Origin: a virus
DNA: 22,735 nucleotides
Direction: 5' to 3' (one strand)
IMG/VR virus record: IMGVR_UViG_3300021378_000176
Coordinates: 1-22,735 of that record
The notes under the pieces are model-generated. The model ran no database searches and was not told the origin of the DNA. It worked only from the letters and a program-made list of their open reading frames with translations. A program made the translations under genes and the position numbers. Shown in pieces: positions 16,705 to 22,735 of this stretch; within the stretch, counting starts at the first letter, position 1, and every line of letters starts with the position of its first letter.

Positions 16705-17296
16705 AATATTATTATCAGATCCGGTAACTACTCTAGTTACTAAGACAAATACAATAGCTAGCAACCTAGGTGATGTAGCTACACTGAGTACCACTGCAAC
16801 AAATTTAGTCGCAGCAATAAATGAGATCAATATTCAAGATAAAGTTGATTCGGCTGATGTTATAAGTTTAATTCAAGCTAACGCTATGGACTCAGCTGAA
16901 GTGCTTGCTTTAATCAGAGCAGATTCTGGTGAAACAAGCATTATGTCTAACTTTCAAAAAGACAGTGCAAATGGAATTGGCTTTGATTCGAGTGAAGGCA
17001 GATTCTTTATACCTTCAAATACTATTAATTCATCAATGCTTGAACCACTTTCAGTTACTTTAGCTAAAGTTGCTGCAGATGCAATAGATGGAACAAAACT
17101 TGCTGATAATGCTGTAAATTCAGAACATTATACTGATGGATCAATTGACACTATTCATATTGGAGACTTACAAGTAACAACGGCAAAGATTGCAGATGAC
17201 GCTGTAGGTTCAGTTCAATTAAAAACACTATCAACGTTATTAATAAAAAATTCAGCAGGAAGCACACTAAAAACGATACACGGCGCAGGGGCCTAA
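16691..17296 (+). CDS. Fibre-like virion protein with short A-D-x-A-x-x repeats (201 aa)
   Basis: GAGGG at 16681-16685 precedes the ATG at 16691. Residues about 45-80 contain two VDSADVISLIQAN / MDSAEVLALIRAD units. Residues about 130-185 contain repeats of the form D-A-[IV]-x-G-x-[KQ]-L (DAIDGTKLADNAV, GSIDTIHIGDLQV, TTAKIADDAVGSVQL), the pattern seen in trimeric tail-fibre shafts. The C-terminus is LKTIHGAGA. It is probably a small fibre or fibre-connector protein. No enzymatic motif is seen. Confidence 0.65.
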   Translation: MAVTEILLSDPVTTLVTKTNTIASNLGDVATLSTTATNLVAAINEINIQDKVDSADVISLIQANAMDSAEVLALIRADSGETSIMSNFQKDSANGIGFDSSEGRFFIPSNTINSSMLEPLSVTLAKVAADAIDGTKLADNAVNSEHYTDGSIDTIHIGDLQVTTAKIADDAVGSVQLKTLSTLLIKNSAGSTLKTIHGAGA

Positions 17297-17300
17297 TATC

Positions 17301-18224
17301 ATGGCGGTTGTAAGTCCTTTATATTGGGATGGAAGCAGTCTTCAAGAAATGTCTTCGGCACAGCTGTTAGACTTACAACAGCGAGCCGTTTATGTTTATG
17401 GATCTAATCCTTCTGCTCTACTTACAGTTGTTGGAAGTTCTGGAAGTTTGGACAGTATGTCAGATACCAGAATGCAAGCTGGTGCATCCACAACAGATGT
17501 TACTAATTTTGATACGGCCGGCGAGACTCCTAATGTTTCTCAAGTAACTCCAATAGTTTATGATAAGATAAATCAAGCTAATTCAAGCGTAAGCACTCCT
17601 ACAGACACTAATAATAAATTCTATCCTGTGTACTACGACGGCACAGATATAAGAGCCATGAGCGCTACTGATGTGTTTGATACTATTATAAATGCTGCTA
17701 TAGGTACGCTAGTTGATGGAAATGACAGAGGTGGTACGTTTAGAATACATACTGCAACTTCTTTATCTCTTAACACTTTAATATCTTCAACCCCCGTTTT
17801 TACTGACACAATAGCAAATGTATCGGCTTATACTGCAGGCGGAATTGGTGAAACACAAGATCAACCTACGACAATAACTAACTACTATTTATTTCGAACT
17901 AATCAAACTGTTGCTACAAGTTTTCAATCACCTCTGCAAATAACGAGTGGTAATGATTTACAAATATATACTGATGCTAATCTTGATGCAATGTTATTAG
18001 CTGAAATGAGACATCATACAGTAAACACTGCAGGTTCTAGAATTACTTATTCTATAAATGGAAGCGGAGCTAATAGAGGGACTGGTATGGTAGATACACG
18101 TCTTGACGGAGCAGGAAATTATCAAACAAGGTTTGTGAATGCCAATGATTATCGTACTCAAGAATTTCCTAATGGTACAGCACAAACTGTAAGTACATAC
18201 TTTTTAAAAATTGCAAGGAGTTAA
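17301..18224 (+). CDS. Virion structural protein of the marine T4-like phage type (307 aa)
   Basis: The start is four bases after the previous stop, with a purine-rich AGGGG upstream. The protein contains two related units: SPLYWDGSSLQEMSSAQLLDL at residues about 5-25, and YPVYYDGTDIRAMSATDVFDT at about 107-127. This suggests an internal duplication. The C-terminal third (TDANLDAMLLAEMRH ... RFVNANDYRTQEFPNGTAQTVSTYFLKI) is a conserved-looking end. I recognise the family as an uncharacterised structural protein of marine myoviruses, probably fibre-associated; there is no T4 counterpart I can name. Confidence 0.6.
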   Translation: MAVVSPLYWDGSSLQEMSSAQLLDLQQRAVYVYGSNPSALLTVVGSSGSLDSMSDTRMQAGASTTDVTNFDTAGETPNVSQVTPIVYDKINQANSSVSTPTDTNNKFYPVYYDGTDIRAMSATDVFDTIINAAIGTLVDGNDRGGTFRIHTATSLSLNTLISSTPVFTDTIANVSAYTAGGIGETQDQPTTITNYYLFRTNQTVATSFQSPLQITSGNDLQIYTDANLDAMLLAEMRHHTVNTAGSRITYSINGSGANRGTGMVDTRLDGAGNYQTRFVNANDYRTQEFPNGTAQTVSTYFLKIARS

Positions 18225-18226
18225 TT

Positions 18227-18706
18227 ATGGCAATCCCTGGACATGAATTTGTAAGAGCACATTTTTCAAATAACGAAAGAACAATAGTTGAATCGTTTTG
18301 GACTGATGGGAAAGTAGAAAGAGTTGAATACATTGAAGCTAAAGAAGGTGATCCTAATTTTGAAAATCTATTAACTCATATTGATATTGATAACTTGCAC
18401 GAAGCAACGTACAAACATATTAGAGAACAGCATGAAGCATTTGAAGATACTGTTATCACACTGGCAAAAGATAGAGGATTAATATACGATTTTAATGAGC
18501 AACACACTGATGTTCATAAAGCTTTAGCTCAATTTTTATTTAATGAGTTTGACGCAGAAAGAGATAAAGAAAAACTATTTCTTTACAAACTGCAATTATT
18601 CGAGACACCTGCTATTAAAAAATCTACAAAGGCAAGTAAGAAAAAAGAATTGAGACAAGCAAAGACTATTAAAGAAGCCACATTAATCGCGTTGTCTATG
18701 AGTTAA
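18227..18706 (+). CDS. Conserved phage protein of unknown function (159 aa)
   Basis: A strong ribosome binding site (AAGGAG) precedes the ATG at 18227. The sequence is mixed alpha/beta in the first half (FVRAHFSNNERTIVESFWTDGKVERVEYIEAKEGDP). It becomes helical and charged later, with a Lys-rich tail (KKSTKASKKKELRQAK). Similar small proteins follow fibre genes in marine T4-like phages, but no role is known. It is the last rightward gene of the unit, and its final 24 bases overlap the end of the leftward radical SAM gene. Confidence 0.6.
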   Translation: MAIPGHEFVRAHFSNNERTIVESFWTDGKVERVEYIEAKEGDPNFENLLTHIDIDNLHEATYKHIREQHEAFEDTVITLAKDRGLIYDFNEQHTDVHKALAQFLFNEFDAERDKEKLFLYKLQLFETPAIKKSTKASKKKELRQAKTIKEATLIALSMS

Positions 18707-19828
18707 TCTAAACTGGCCTTCTTTATACTTATTTGAACAGCTGTAAACACAGTTTCTTATTGGATTCTCAGATTGTATTACGTAAGGTAACTCTTTCCAC
18801 CAATCATTTTTTAGTATATCTTCTAATTTATTTTCATAAATATTGTTATTATAATCGTAATACTTTCGAGCAAAAGGGTGTTGCTTCATCCAGCTTTTCT
18901 TGTTCATAACAGAAAAGTTTCCAAAAAAACAACACGGCCAGACGTTTCCATCAAAATTAATATTTAACGTATTAGTTAACGACCAGCCACAAGTTGGTTT
19001 ATTATCTAAATCTGCTATTGTAGTTCTGTTTATTTGAGCTCCACGTTTTTTAAATTCATCTGTCCAATCTTCAGTCACTTTATTTAAACTTAGTTTTGTG
19101 TTGTTCTCATCGTAAAAAGTGTATACGTTACGATTTTCAACTTGTGGATCGTCTTCACCAAACCTATCACTTATAACTGACGAATGTTTTTCAGCTCCGT
19201 GTTCTTTACATAACTTAGTAATTTCTTCTAAGTAGTCTTGATTGTGCTTAAATAATACGGTCTGAGTTTCAACTAGAACTGTTTCTTTAAACTCGGAACA
19301 TATCTTTACGTGGTCTAACACTTTTTGTAGATTAGTATTTCTTCTATAAAGACCGTGCATATCTTGATCGATACCATCTACTGCAAAAACAATGTGTAGT
19401 CTTTTACTATGATATCGTGATTTATGTTTTATCGCCAAAGAACAAAGTTTCCACCAATATAATTCATCTCTCATGCTTCCATTAGTGTTTATAGTAACTA
19501 TTATACGCCAACTAGAACTTAAGAAATGTTCCACAATCTCAGCAGCGTGAGGATGCATCATGTGATCTCCCCATGTAGGACAAAGTTGTATAGAATGATA
19601 TTTTAATAGTTCTTGTTGAGTAAACGTCTTTTTTATTTTTTCAAAAGGCACGTGTATCAATGGAAGTTCTTTTATTACATTCCCAGTAAAAGATAACTTT
19701 GCGCCTTCAGTAGAGTTTATTCTATGACATTGAGGACATTTTGCGTTACAATACGTCGTTGTGTCTAAAACTATATTATAATATGGTCTCCAACTTTTAA
19801 ATTTACTTGAGTCTAGAGATTGTTTCAT
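18683..19828 (-). CDS. Radical SAM enzyme with SPASM/twitch-like C-terminus (381 aa)
   Basis: The radical SAM cluster motif CX3CX2C is at Cys27, Cys31 and Cys34 (CNAKCPQC), following the TTTYCN strand. The C-terminal region has Cys280, then G294-x4-Cys299 with Cys300 (FDGNVWPCC), then Cys360 and Cys364. This is an abbreviated SPASM/twitch pattern able to hold an auxiliary iron-sulfur cluster. Such enzymes generate a 5'-deoxyadenosyl radical and often modify peptides or proteins, though some act on sugars or nucleotides. The substrate here is unknown. The ATG at 19828 has AAGGA five bases upstream on the minus strand. It overlaps the upstream glycosyltransferase by 26 bases and is the distal gene of the leftward operon. 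No precursor-peptide gene is visible nearby. Confidence 0.85.
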   Translation of the reverse strand: MKQSLDSSKFKSWRPYYNIVLDTTTYCNAKCPQCHRINSTEGAKLSFTGNVIKELPLIHVPFEKIKKTFTQQELLKYHSIQLCPTWGDHMMHPHAAEIVEHFLSSSWRIIVTINTNGSMRDELYWWKLCSLAIKHKSRYHSKRLHIVFAVDGIDQDMHGLYRRNTNLQKVLDHVKICSEFKETVLVETQTVLFKHNQDYLEEITKLCKEHGAEKHSSVISDRFGEDDPQVENRNVYTFYDENNTKLSLNKVTEDWTDEFKKRGAQINRTTIADLDNKPTCGWSLTNTLNINFDGNVWPCCFFGNFSVMNKKSWMKQHPFARKYYDYNNNIYENKLEDILKNDWWKELPYVIQSENPIRNCVYSCSNKYKEGQFRLTHRQRD

Positions 19829-20600
19829 GAAAATCCTTATTTACTTGGTGTATTAAATGTACGCCAGACGTTACTTTAGTTACGATATCGTCTAAAATAT
19901 AATTCCATTGTATTCCTATATTATTAAAATCTATGTTGTATCTTTCTAAAAGATAAGAAAGATAAACTTCATTATTTTTTATCCACGCTTTTGACATTAA
20001 CTCTGGATATAAATTATCGTTAATAGCAATACTTAATTTTTTATTCATATCATTCATTCTTTCTGTAAAAGATAGTTCTTCTGCAGATTTTTTATTTGCG
20101 CATACTACACCAGTGTTGACAATATTTTCATTTCCAATTATATCGTCTATCATCAACATGGCGTTCTTAGCACAAACTTTAGAATACATCATCATAGGAG
20201 AAATACATTTTTTATCTTTAGTAGTTTCTGATATGTGCTTTATGGTTTCCCTATTATTTATTTTTACAGTATAATCGTACACGCCAATTTTATTAAAGTT
20301 AAAACTTTTAAATATATTTTTTTTAGTAATAGGAACTATATCCATGTCAAAATATACTACGTTGTCATAGTACTTAGTAAGTTCTTCAAGCTTAAATATC
20401 TTATCGAACTGAACGTTCGTGTAATCTGTTGACTTAGGCGTAAATACTTCATAATCAGCTTTACAAAAGTATGCATAATTCTTTTGCAATTCAATTAACT
20501 TTTCTTTGTATTTTTTAATTGATTCTTTTTTATAATCATTTACAGATGAATGTTGTTCTGTTAAATCTGACCATATACTATAAATGATATTTTTTGGCAT
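19803..20600 (-). CDS. GT-A-type glycosyltransferase, second tandem copy (265 aa)
   Basis: I place the start at the ATG at 20600 (MPKNIIYSIWSDL), 23 bases inside the previous gene, because the upstream in-frame residues look like out-of-frame coding sequence of that gene. A nucleotide-sugar-binding fold is suggested by the DxD motif at residues 85-87 (YFDMDIVPI), then NTGVVCANKK and the closing VHLIHQVNKDF. These features match GT8/GT32-like transferases acting on sugar nucleotides with a divalent metal. It parallels the neighbouring gene throughout (IDFDVVPL, YNTGIVLANK, VHAINKNF), so the two are diverged tandem duplicates. The acceptor is unknown. Confidence 0.75.
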   Translation of the reverse strand: MPKNIIYSIWSDLTEQHSSVNDYKKESIKKYKEKLIELQKNYAYFCKADYEVFTPKSTDYTNVQFDKIFKLEELTKYYDNVVYFDMDIVPITKKNIFKSFNFNKIGVYDYTVKINNRETIKHISETTKDKKCISPMMMYSKVCAKNAMLMIDDIIGNENIVNTGVVCANKKSAEELSFTERMNDMNKKLSIAINDNLYPELMSKAWIKNNEVYLSYLLERYNIDFNNIGIQWNYILDDIVTKVTSGVHLIHQVNKDFHETISRLK

Positions 20601-21477
20601 ATGCTTTAATAAATTTAAAATTCTTGTTAATTGCGTGCACGAATTTAGTTTCTTTAGGTATATAATTAATTTTTTTTCTGTAAGGAAAATGCCAAACATC
20701 ATCTAGTTCTATTAAGTTGACATTATTAATTTTCATCTTAAAGCTAAATAATGTTTCGTTATCGTATCCAAAACAATTTTGTATAAACTTAGGCCAAAAT
20801 CCTTCTTCATTTTTTATTCTGTGCATAAATTCTAAGGTGTCATTAAAATTTTTAAAATAATTTAATTTTTTTAAATTATCTTTATTCGCTAAAACAATTC
20901 CAGTATTATATACATCATTGTTACCACTTAGTCCTTCTTCCATTAGTAAAGCTCTACAGTTCCAATATTTAGCTTTAGGATCTCGTTCAGAAAAAGTTCT
21001 ACCAGTTTTTAAAAAAGCTTTCTCTCTTTCTTTAATAATCTTAGGACTTAAGAAAGTCAAATAACTTTCTGGATTTCTTTCATGATTAACTTTGCAAGCA
21101 ATACCATTTGCAACGTCTATGTTGTCAAAAATATTATCTTGAGTTAATGGCACTACATCAAAATCAATGTACAGTATTTCATCATAAGTTTTGCATAAAT
21201 CATACATGATATGTATTTTATAAAAATTAATTATATTGTACTTAGAGATAAAAGGATAATTATCTTCAAAGTGTTTTCTGTAAGCTCTCCACTTCTCGTC
21301 GTCTTCATATAATATATAGGTTATACCTAATTTACGAGCGTAGTTCTCTTGTTTATGTTTTAAAAAATTATAATTGTTTTTAAATTCATTTTTATTTTTA
21401 ATATTTTTTTGATAATCATGATCTTCCTCAAAGTCATCATTATTAAAATCTATGTAAATGCTAAATATAACTCTCAT
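20578..21477 (-). CDS. GT-A-type glycosyltransferase, first tandem copy (299 aa)
   Basis: The ATG at 21477 overlaps the methyltransferase stop as ATGA. After an N-terminal strand (RVIFSIYID) come a helix-rich region and the metal-binding DxD motif at residues 105-107 (YIDFDVVPLTQDNIF). These are followed by YNTGIVLANKDNL and a C-terminal FVHAINKNFKFI. Its composition is strongly Asn/Lys/Ile-rich, more AT-biased than the tail genes. It likely transfers a sugar from a nucleotide donor to a virion protein, a phage or host glycan, or DNA; the sequence does not say which. It is the paralogue of the downstream gene. Confidence 0.78.
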   Translation of the reverse strand: MRVIFSIYIDFNNDDFEEDHDYQKNIKNKNEFKNNYNFLKHKQENYARKLGITYILYEDDEKWRAYRKHFEDNYPFISKYNIINFYKIHIMYDLCKTYDEILYIDFDVVPLTQDNIFDNIDVANGIACKVNHERNPESYLTFLSPKIIKEREKAFLKTGRTFSERDPKAKYWNCRALLMEEGLSGNNDVYNTGIVLANKDNLKKLNYFKNFNDTLEFMHRIKNEEGFWPKFIQNCFGYDNETLFSFKMKINNVNLIELDDVWHFPYRKKINYIPKETKFVHAINKNFKFIKAYAKKYHL

Positions 21478-22118
21478 TTGCCGATTATCATAAATCTATC
21501 GTATTCATCTTTGTGTCTCTTTGTTCCAGAATATAATACGTTTTTTAAAGAAATGCTTTTTATAAAATCTTCTAAATTATCTTTACAGTTAATATGGCTA
21601 TCAACTTCATAATAATTATTAGATTGTAAACAAACTATCATGTTTGGATGTTTTTGTTGTAAAACAAAAGATAGTTCTTCATCGTCTATGTGTTCGCACG
21701 CTGTGCACACGAGTATTCTATCATAATAATTATGATTTAAAAAGTCTTCTAAACCATCTATTGTTTTAAAATGAATATTATCGTGCATCCTTAATTTTCG
21801 CGCAATCTTATTACAAACTTCATCTAATTCTATGTTAAGTATTTTATTTTTAAATCCAGATTCAGCGAACAAATGTGAGAACAAACCATACCAGCTTCCT
21901 ATTACCACGCATTCTTTGTATTCACTGTCAATTAACTTATTTAATTCTTCTACTGCCCACACTTTATTCATAATTTGACCCTCACTAAAAGAATCGAGTA
22001 CATCTTTAAGTCTAAATAAATCGCCTCCAAAAGATTCTTTATCGTAAGTTGTCGTAGTATAGATGTCAGTTATAATATTAAGTATCTTTCGATACATCGA
22101 TGGTGTTATATATTCCAT
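21474..22118 (-). CDS. Class I SAM-dependent methyltransferase-like protein (214 aa)
   Basis: A Rossmann methyltransferase motif I is seen as CVVIGSWYGLFSHLF (about residues 70-84 from this start), followed by an acidic second strand ILNIELDE. A later motif (YYDRILVCTACEHIDDEELSFVL) matches the strand-IV region of class I methyltransferases. I chose the ATG at 22118, with GGAG about 10 bases upstream. A TTG at 22166 and ATGs at 22148 and 22097 are alternatives; all overlap the previous gene. The stop overlaps the next start as ATGA. Together with the glycosyltransferases it could methylate a sugar, but no specificity can be read. Confidence 0.7.
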   Translation of the reverse strand: MEYITPSMYRKILNIITDIYTTTTYDKESFGGDLFRLKDVLDSFSEGQIMNKVWAVEELNKLIDSEYKECVVIGSWYGLFSHLFAESGFKNKILNIELDEVCNKIARKLRMHDNIHFKTIDGLEDFLNHNYYDRILVCTACEHIDDEELSFVLQQKHPNMIVCLQSNNYYEVDSHINCKDNLEDFIKSISLKNVLYSGTKRHKDEYDRFMIIGK

Positions 22119-22629
22119 TGTCAAAGTTTCTCCACTGTATCTTTTCATGCCAAAAAAATCTGTCAATTCCTTTATATTTTCGTGTATGGTAATCTATGTT
22201 TTTACTAAAGATATTCCAAATATAAGAATTTTGTTTAGACGTCCAAGCAAGAACTGAGCTATTTAATTCTGTATCATATGCATGCTCGCTAAAGAACTTA
22301 TCTTTTTTCCAACCGTCTCTCATGAATGTAGGGTAGTTCCAGTCAATATTGTTTATATATGGGAATGGATCGGAAAGTATTTTGATATCTAGATCAAATA
22401 ATACGCACTTACCTTCTATTTCAAAGTCTTCTCTAAATAAATGCATTTTATTCCACCACCTCATAAGTTTAGGTTTCTTTGGAATGTCAATGCAATCTAT
22501 AATTACATTTGTTTTATCTTCAGTGAAACAATAAAAATTTGCAGAAGTATAATCTTTTAGAGAATGATAAATTTCATTTACATCATCAGCACTATATTTA
22601 GTACCGTGTTTTAATAATATAATATTCAT
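22078..22629 (-). CDS. Small glycosyltransferase-like protein, first gene of the leftward operon (183 aa)
   Basis: The start is taken at the ATG at 22629, where MNIILLKHGTKYSADDVNEIYHSL forms a typical first strand and helix. Upstream in-frame residues overlap the promoters and the opposite leader and are unlikely to be coding. The pattern NFYCFTEDK, KLMRWWNKMHLF, CVLFDLDIKIL (DxD at residues 79-81), SSVLAW and IDRFFWHEK is that of a phage glycosyltransferase family with a GT-A fold. No ribosome binding site precedes this ATG. A late promoter octamer ends six bases before it, suggesting a leaderless message. Confidence 0.72.
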   Translation of the reverse strand: MNIILLKHGTKYSADDVNEIYHSLKDYTSANFYCFTEDKTNVIIDCIDIPKKPKLMRWWNKMHLFREDFEIEGKCVLFDLDIKILSDPFPYINNIDWNYPTFMRDGWKKDKFFSEHAYDTELNSSVLAWTSKQNSYIWNIFSKNIDYHTRKYKGIDRFFWHEKIQWRNFDNGIYNTIDVSKDT

Positions 22630-22634
22630 AAATT

Positions 22635-22642
22635 TATTTATA
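22635..22642 (-). promoter_or_regulatory. Leftward T4-type late promoter of the sugar/radical SAM cassette
   Basis: TATAAATA reads on the minus strand from 22642 to 22635, the only such octamer I found in that orientation. The late start point, about 5-7 bases downstream, would coincide with the ATG at 22629. This would make the cassette a late transcript with little or no leader. Confidence 0.6.
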
Positions 22643-22663
22643 ACACTTATAAAACTTAATTTG

Positions 22664-22671
22664 TATAAATA
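22664..22671 (+). promoter_or_regulatory. Rightward T4-type late promoter before the next structural gene
   Basis: GTATAAATAG occurs here as at the two other rightward late promoters. It lies 21 bases from, and back to back with, the leftward octamer. Expected transcription from about 22677 gives a roughly 49-base leader before the ATG at 22726. Confidence 0.75.
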
Positions 22672-22685
22672 GTTTAAAATGGCAG

Positions 22686-22699
22686 GGGCGATATCGTCC
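22686..22699 (+). promoter_or_regulatory. Possible leader hairpin in a GC-rich 5' untranslated region
   Basis: Bases 22686-22690 (GGGCG) can pair with 22695-22699 (CGTCC) around an ATAT loop, with one G-U pair. The leader from 22681 to 22700 is clearly richer in G+C than the surroundings. Such a stem near the 5' end could stabilise the message. The evidence is structural only. Confidence 0.35.
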
Positions 22700-22725
22700 G
22701 ACAAAGAAATCAACCGGAGTATTTC

Positions 22726-22735
22726 ATGGCCACAT
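22726..22735 (+). CDS. Start of a rightward late gene, cut by the window edge
   Basis: GGAG at 22716-22719 lies six bases before the ATG at 22726, the same spacing style as other genes here, and a late promoter lies upstream. Only the first codons (Met-Ala-Thr) are visible, so no product can be named. An alternative ATG at 22679 opens a different frame to the window end but lacks a ribosome binding site. Confidence 0.5.

Noticed and set aside
20601-20702. N-terminal extension of the second tandem glycosyltransferase to an ATG at 20702
   Set aside because: These residues overlap about 120 bases of the upstream gene in another frame and look like shadow coding; the family start fits MPKNIIYSIW at 20600.
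22630-22713. N-terminal extension of the first leftward glycosyltransferase to 22713
   Set aside because: It would span both late promoters and the rightward leader; the typical family start MNIILLKHG is at 22629.
22679-22735. Alternative rightward ORF starting at ATG 22679
   Set aside because: It has no ribosome binding site and would be almost leaderless, whereas the ATG at 22726 has GGAG at good spacing. It cannot be excluded because the window ends.
1-22735. tRNA genes, CRISPR arrays, insertion sequences, integrase or attachment sites
   Set aside because: None was found by eye on either strand. There is no gap over 300 bases without a gene, and no repeated spacer or transposase pattern.

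Overview
This window is a piece of the structural region of a T4-like myovirus, very probably from a marine environment. The DNA is AT-rich (about one third G+C by eye). The genes are tightly packed, many joined by TAATG stop/start overlaps. Four copies of the octamer TATAAATA, the T4-type late promoter core, sit in or next to intergenic gaps. Several products match T4 baseplate proteins by motif and order: gp5-type spike, gp25, gp6, a gp10-like N-terminus and gp8. The other structural genes belong to families I know from marine T4-like phages of cyanobacteria and SAR11. The window shows no photosynthesis or other host-specific auxiliary gene, so the host cannot be decided.

Layout. 1-4964 (+): central spike/hub block. 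It holds the end of a tail-lysozyme-domain protein, a 700-residue protein with an amidase-like domain, the beta-helical spike, and a protein resembling an M15-peptidase fold. 4975-8319 (+): a late promoter followed by gp25, gp6 and a gpI/gp7-like protein, the same order as W-J-I in phage P2. 8334-18706 (+): an almost identical late promoter followed by a gp10-like protein, gp8, a 1404-residue DUF4815-type protein ending in a Hint (intein/hedgehog-type) domain, its apparent split-off partner, a small coiled-coil protein, two fibre/structural proteins and a conserved small protein. 18683-22629 (-): a leftward operon of overlapping genes encoding a glycosyltransferase, a methyltransferase, two tandem related glycosyltransferases and a radical SAM/SPASM-like enzyme. 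22664-22735 (+): another late promoter and the start of a rightward gene cut by the window edge.

How the genes work together. The rightward genes build the baseplate: a spike with cell-wall-related domains at the centre, a wedge of gp25-gp6-gp7-like-gp8-gp10-like, and peripheral proteins and fibres. The leftward cassette has a late-type promoter of its own, which suggests expression together with virion proteins. It may therefore modify virion proteins or surface glycans; this is inference.

The most unusual points are the Hint domain at the end of the large tail protein, exactly where a normally continuous protein appears to be split in two; the late-promoter-driven sugar/radical-SAM cassette; back-to-back late promoters with a probably leaderless start; and a 13-bp perfect hairpin covering a stop/start junction.
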